Shown piece after piece: positions 60,697 to 64,000 of a DNA stretch of 64,000 nucleotides. This stretch comes from Pontibacter sp. E15-1. GTDB taxonomy: Bacteria > Bacteroidota > Bacteroidia > Cytophagales > Hymenobacteraceae. Position 1 is the stretch's first letter. Each line of letters begins with the position of its first letter. The stretch is taken from assembly GCF_022601975.1 (NCBI RefSeq), contig NZ_JAKVIR010000007.1:107954-171953 (forward strand). Reading direction: 5' to 3'. A model generated the notes under the pieces. That model ran no database searches, was not told the DNA's origin, and was given only the letters and a program-made list of their open reading frames with translations. A program made the translations under genes and the position numbers.

Positions 60697-61113
60697 ATGG
60701 CGTATCAGGCACTTACTTTGGCTATTGCCGATGATCACAATCTGTTCCGGAAAGGGGTACTGGAGCTGTTCAAGGCTTTTCCGGAGATTACCTTAACAGC
60801 CGACGCCTGCAATGGCGCCGAATTGCTGGATAAAATTGAACACAGCCTGCCCGACGTGGTCATGCTGGATCTGGAAATGCCGGAGATGGACGGTTTCCAG
60901 ACTTCGCGCTACCTGCTCTCTAAATATCCGCAGGTCAATATCCTGATCATGTCCACGCACGGCGATGAGCCGCTGGTGGAGAGCCTGCTGGAAGAGGGGG
61001 TTAAGGGATACCTGCTGAAGGATTCGGAGCCGTCGGAGTTGCGGGATGCGCTGCAGGCGCTGAAAGCCGGTGAGCACTACTTCTCGAAAGCCATCAAAAT
61101 AGCGCAGACTTAA
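60697..61113 (+). CDS. Receiver-only response regulator (no HTH)
   Basis: The 138-residue protein has a NarL-type receiver: acidic pair near 12-13 (ADDH), phospho-acceptor Asp58 in VVMLDLEMPEMDG, switch Ser/Thr near 86 and Lys108 in GYLLKDSEP. It ends shortly after the receiver (FSKAIKIAQT), so the usual LuxR-type DNA-binding domain is missing. Translating the downstream bases in all frames by eye shows no HTH, so this looks like a genuine single-domain regulator rather than a frameshift. It starts 2 bases after the kinase stop. Output may be by protein contact or phosphorelay. Confidence 0.88.
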   Translation: MAYQALTLAIADDHNLFRKGVLELFKAFPEITLTADACNGAELLDKIEHSLPDVVMLDLEMPEMDGFQTSRYLLSKYPQVNILIMSTHGDEPLVESLLEEGVKGYLLKDSEPSELRDALQALKAGEHYFSKAIKIAQT

Positions 61114-61167
61114 CTTTTTATCAGGAGAGCAATCCTAAAAATTGATACAAGTATCTGGGCAGCTTGT

Positions 61168-61200
61168 CTGTGCTATGTGTTGCCTGGCCACATAGCACAG
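61168..61200 (+). terminator. Hairpin terminator of the four-gene signalling operon
   Basis: CTGTGCTATGTG (61168-61179) pairs with CACATAGCACAG (61189-61200), followed by GAGCTTTT. Confidence 0.75.
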
Positions 61201-61369
61201 GAGCTTTTGCGATCATACCAAACCCGTTAAGCAAGGCAACGTGCCAGCAGCGCGTCTCTCCACGCATTGGTCTCCGGCCAGTATCATACCTGCATTTCAA
61301 GCGAATACAACCGCAGCGACAGGCGGGGATAAACGTGGCTGCCCGTTGCCAAGGCGGCCTATCTCCCGC

Positions 61370-62833
61370 TTACTCTTTCCTCAGCTTCAGGATAAGGTCA
61401 GTCTTATACTGGTGCAGGCTAGCCTCCAGCCCGGCGGGGTAGTTGTGCGGGTTCATGTAGCGGCGAATGCTTTCGTGCAGCTGGTCTAACTGCGCTTTGG
61501 TGCGGGCCTTTATCGCGGGCAGTTCGGGCAAAGCGTATACCAACCGGCCCGCTTCGAAGATCGGTACCAGCAGCTCCGCATACCCTGTGCCGGGGGCGAT
61601 GGTCTTGCGGCGGGTGCTGTCAAGCGGGTCCACTACCTGTAGTTGCTCCGGCAGGGCCTCCAGTTCGTTGTAAATCATGTCGGCCACAAACACATGCCCA
61701 TCGTGGAAGCGGCGCACCTGCAGCATGCCCGGGGTTGAGGTTTTGGCCCGCTGCTCCGACAGCTTCACTTTATACTCCCACGCTCCGTTAGGCTGCCGGA
61801 GCGCAGCCAGCTTGTACACACCGCCCAGCGCAGGCTGGTCGAAGGCCGTGATCATCTTTGTGCCCACACCCCATACGTTTATTTTGGCACCCTCCTGCTT
61901 CAGGCTGGTGATGATGTGCTCATCCAGGTCGTTGCTGGCCACAATGCTGGTGTCTGCAAAGCCCGCCGCGTCGAGCATTTTCCGGGCCTCTTTGCTGAGG
62001 TAGGTCAGGTCGCCGGAGTCGAGGCGGATACCCCCAAAGACAAACCCGGACGGCTGCAACTCTTTCGCCACCCGGATCGCTTTTTCAATTCCCTCCAGCG
62101 TGTCGTAGGTATCCACCAAAAACACCGAGTCATGCGGAAACGCCTTGCCATAGGCCAGAAAGGCTTCCTCCTCGGTGGCAAAGGCCTGCACCCAGCTGTG
62201 GGCGTGGGTGCCTTTCACTGGAATGTTGTACAGCTGTCCGGCCAGCAGGTTTGACGTGGCGCTGGCTCCGCCGATATAGGCCGCCCGCGCAGCCGACAGG
62301 GCACCGTCGATGCCTTGCGCGCGTCGCATCCCAAACTCGATGACCTGGTCGCCTTTGGCTGCGTCGGTGATGCGCGCGGCTTTGGTGGCCACCAGCGTCT
62401 GGAAGTTAAGGATGGTGAGCAGCGGCGTTTCAATCAGCTGTGCCTGCATCAGGGGGCCCTGCACCCGCAGCAGTGGCTCCCCCGGAAACACAGCCGTGCC
62501 CTCGGGTATAGCGGCCACGGTGCACGAAAAACGCATCTCGCGCAGGTAGGTGATAAACTCCGGCGAGAACAGCGGCAGCCCCCCGTTTCCGTCCAGGCTG
62601 GCAAGGTAGGCAAGGTCCTCCTCCTGAAACTGCAATTGCTGCAGGTACTGCACTGCGTGTTCAAGGCCCGCCGCAATGGTATACCCCCCCTGAAAGGGAT
62701 TTTTCCGGAAATACAGGTGGAAAACCGCTTCCTGGTCGGCCATGCCGTTTTTCCAGTAGCCATAGGCCATGGTCAGTTGGTAAAGGTCGGTGAGCAGGGA
62801 CAGGGAGGTTGCGTAAACGTCTTTTAAAGCCAT
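61370..62833 (-). CDS. pncB: Nicotinate phosphoribosyltransferase
   Basis: The enzyme makes nicotinate mononucleotide from nicotinate and PRPP in NAD salvage. The protein has 487 residues and starts MALKDVYATSLSLLTDLYQL. Signatures are FHLYFRKNPFQGGYTIAAGL near 39-58, FGMRRAQG near 167 (the catalytic region), GTHAHSWVQAF near 209 with the phosphorylatable His, and GGIRLDSGDL near 268. SNDLDEHII and WGVGTKMITAFDQPALGGVYK further support it. A TAnnTTTC box ends 5 bases before the ATG, so the message may be leaderless. Confidence 0.95.
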   Translation of the reverse strand: MALKDVYATSLSLLTDLYQLTMAYGYWKNGMADQEAVFHLYFRKNPFQGGYTIAAGLEHAVQYLQQLQFQEEDLAYLASLDGNGGLPLFSPEFITYLREMRFSCTVAAIPEGTAVFPGEPLLRVQGPLMQAQLIETPLLTILNFQTLVATKAARITDAAKGDQVIEFGMRRAQGIDGALSAARAAYIGGASATSNLLAGQLYNIPVKGTHAHSWVQAFATEEEAFLAYGKAFPHDSVFLVDTYDTLEGIEKAIRVAKELQPSGFVFGGIRLDSGDLTYLSKEARKMLDAAGFADTSIVASNDLDEHIITSLKQEGAKINVWGVGTKMITAFDQPALGGVYKLAALRQPNGAWEYKVKLSEQRAKTSTPGMLQVRRFHDGHVFVADMIYNELEALPEQLQVVDPLDSTRRKTIAPGTGYAELLVPIFEAGRLVYALPELPAIKARTKAQLDQLHESIRRYMNPHNYPAGLEASLHQYKTDLILKLRKE

Positions 62834-62979
62834 GCCCGAAATTTAGGCATTACCCGACAGAAAACTTCACAAAAGCCCAAAAGGAGTTTTACAGCGGGCA
62901 GGATTGTGCTTTCGCATGGGGGTTAGTGCCGTTCCTCAAATCTGCCGTCAAAAGTCTTGCGTCTTAGTCCGCGCGTCTG

Positions 62980-62987
62980 CAACTTTG
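62980..62987 (+). promoter_or_regulatory. Possible -7 promoter box abutting the last gene
   Basis: CAACTTTG differs from TAnnTTTG at one base and ends 4 bases before ATG 62991, again implying a leaderless or nearly leaderless message. Confidence 0.3.
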
Positions 62988-62990
62988 GGC

Positions 62991-64000
62991 ATGCAGACAC
63001 GACAGTTTATACCCTTCGCCGAGGTGAAAAACCACAGAGCCATTGTAGTAGACAGCACCCACGCCAACGGGGTGATGCTGTCGCACTGGAGAGGCGCGCC
63101 TACCCCCGCCGCGATACAGGACGACACCAGCGCGGCCATCGTGCTGCATGCCCTGCGGCAGGGGATGCCTGAGCTGGAGCTGCCCTATGTGTCGGCGAAC
63201 CATTTCGACATTGACGGCTTTGTAGGGGTATGGGCGCTGCTGCACCAGGTGCTGGCGCTGGAAAATGAAGAACTGTTGCGGCAAATGGCCCTTATCGGCG
63301 ATTTCAGGGAACTGGACCTGAACCACCCGCTGGCAGGCGAGGCCCTGAAACTGGTCTGCTGGATAAACGCGCGGGAGCGGGAGCTGTTTTACAAGCCTTT
63401 TGCCGCCGACGAGGCCGAGGAGAAGGAAGCGGCGCAGTGCGTGCAGAAATTCCGGTATTTCCTGCGGGAGTTTGGCCGCGTGCTCCAAGACCCGGACTGG
63501 GAAAAGGGGGTATGGGAAGAGGAGGTGGCCAGCGTGCTGCTGGGCTACCGCGACATGTTCAAACCCGAAACCCGTCTGACCCGATTCCCGGAGTTGGGCC
63601 TGATCGTGGTGGAGACTCCGCACCCGGTCCATTACTACGCCCTCTTCAGCCGGACGCAGGGCTTCGACATGGTGCTGGCCTGCTACAGCGAGAACCGGTA
63701 TGAGCTGGAGTATAAGTACACCACCTGGGTAGACCTGGCCACGCGGCCCACGCTGCCGCGTCTGACAATGGCCCCGCTGGCTGAGCGCCTGAACCAGCTG
63801 GAAACGTCGGGAAGGCGATGGACCTATGATGCCGTGACAGAAACAGGCCCCCTGCTGCGCCTCGACGGCGACATGCTGACCCGTACCGAGGCCTTTGACA
63901 ACCCGAGCGAGCGGGTGATCCATACCTCCTCCATACCTGCGGATCAGCTAAAAGCGGAAGTGGTGCGCCATTATACCCAGGCATACCGTGCCATTCAGCC
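62991..64000 (+). CDS. Conserved hypothetical protein, partial at the window end
   Basis: ATG 62991 opens a frame with 336 codons and no stop before the window ends. It begins MQTRQFIPFAEVKNHRAIVV and has SHWRGAP near residue 31, a notable YVSANHFDIDGFVGVWAL near 68-84, and TWVDLATRPTLPRLTMAPLA near 240. No signal peptide or membrane helix is seen. The NHFDIDGF stretch recalls phosphoesterase-like metal sites, but I cannot name the family with certainty (a DUF of Bacteroidota proteins is likely). It is divergent from pncB with 157 bases between. Confidence 0.75.
   Translation, partial: MQTRQFIPFAEVKNHRAIVVDSTHANGVMLSHWRGAPTPAAIQDDTSAAIVLHALRQGMPELELPYVSANHFDIDGFVGVWALLHQVLALENEELLRQMALIGDFRELDLNHPLAGEALKLVCWINARERELFYKPFAADEAEEKEAAQCVQKFRYFLREFGRVLQDPDWEKGVWEEEVASVLLGYRDMFKPETRLTRFPELGLIVVETPHPVHYYALFSRTQGFDMVLACYSENRYELEYKYTTWVDLATRPTLPRLTMAPLAERLNQLETSGRRWTYDAVTETGPLLRLDGDMLTRTEAFDNPSERVIHTSSIPADQLKAEVVRHYTQAYRAIQ

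Noticed and set aside
1-64000. tRNA, rRNA, tmRNA or classical riboswitches
   Set aside because: No cloverleaf, rRNA stretch or known riboswitch core was recognised by eye; an automated scan (tRNAscan-SE, Infernal/Rfam) would be needed to exclude them fully.

Overview
The window looks like a chromosome segment from a member of the Bacteroidota, most likely Cytophagales, in or near Pontibacter/Hymenobacteraceae. Four things support this: Shine-Dalgarno sites are mostly absent; several promoters carry the Bacteroidota -7 box TAnnTTTG; DUF4270, DUF4249 and TonB/carboxypeptidase-regulatory proteins are present; and coding GC is high. Short GGTATA and GGTATG strings and their complements are very dense throughout. 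The genus is inferred; I could not run a search.

Layout. 0-5 kb: FG-GAP repeat protein, SLC13-type anion symporter, an unlisted 59-aa membrane protein and a TupA-like ATP-grasp enzyme. 5-9.7 kb: priA (minus), a secreted endonuclease/exonuclease/phosphatase-fold protein, a repeat-rich intergenic stretch and a methyltransferase. 9.68-12.5 kb: an AT-rich island of four unrelated minus-strand hypothetical genes, each followed by an attC-like inverted element. 12.6-18.6 kb: M28 peptidase, AI-2E transporter, GNAT, GMC oxidoreductase and RBBP9-like hydrolase. 19.2-27.4 kb: an apparently self-contained signalling module made of a DUF4270 lipoprotein, a kelch lipoprotein, a LytS-type kinase, a LytTR regulator, an outer-membrane barrel/TonB-type protein and a Spy-like protein. 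Two promoters in it carry the same 21-bp-period direct repeat, a good candidate LytTR operator. 28-36.5 kb: pseudouridine synthase, GNAT, VWA membrane protein, fabG, M23 peptidase, TPR protein and lpdA. 37-39.5 kb: tandem fatty-acid desaturases, then a 33-bp perfect hairpin. 39.6-44.4 kb: glycine-zipper lipoprotein, GNAT, YpdA-type disulfide reductase, NmrA-like protein and RhlE-type helicase. 44.4-45.4 kb: a REP-associated tyrosine transposase (RAYT) between two inverted REP pairs. 45.4-52 kb: EamA transporter, second AI-2E protein, rarA, sppA and purine nucleoside phosphorylase. 52.4-58.5 kb: DUF4249 lipoprotein with its TonB receptor, M61 peptidase and thioredoxin. 58.9-61.1 kb: a four-gene operon of small protein, multi-TM protein, NarL-type kinase and receiver-only regulator. 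61.4-64 kb: pncB, and a conserved protein running off the window end.

The core is ordinary housekeeping (replication restart, recombination, fatty-acid synthesis and desaturation, NAD and purine salvage, envelope proteolysis). The most interesting parts are the integrase-less cassette-like array (9.68-11.9 kb), the LytTR regulon, the REP-RAYT unit, the dispersed 70-bp repeat family and the receiver-only two-component operon. Start codons were often moved downstream of the longest reading frame to match family N-termini; each case is noted.
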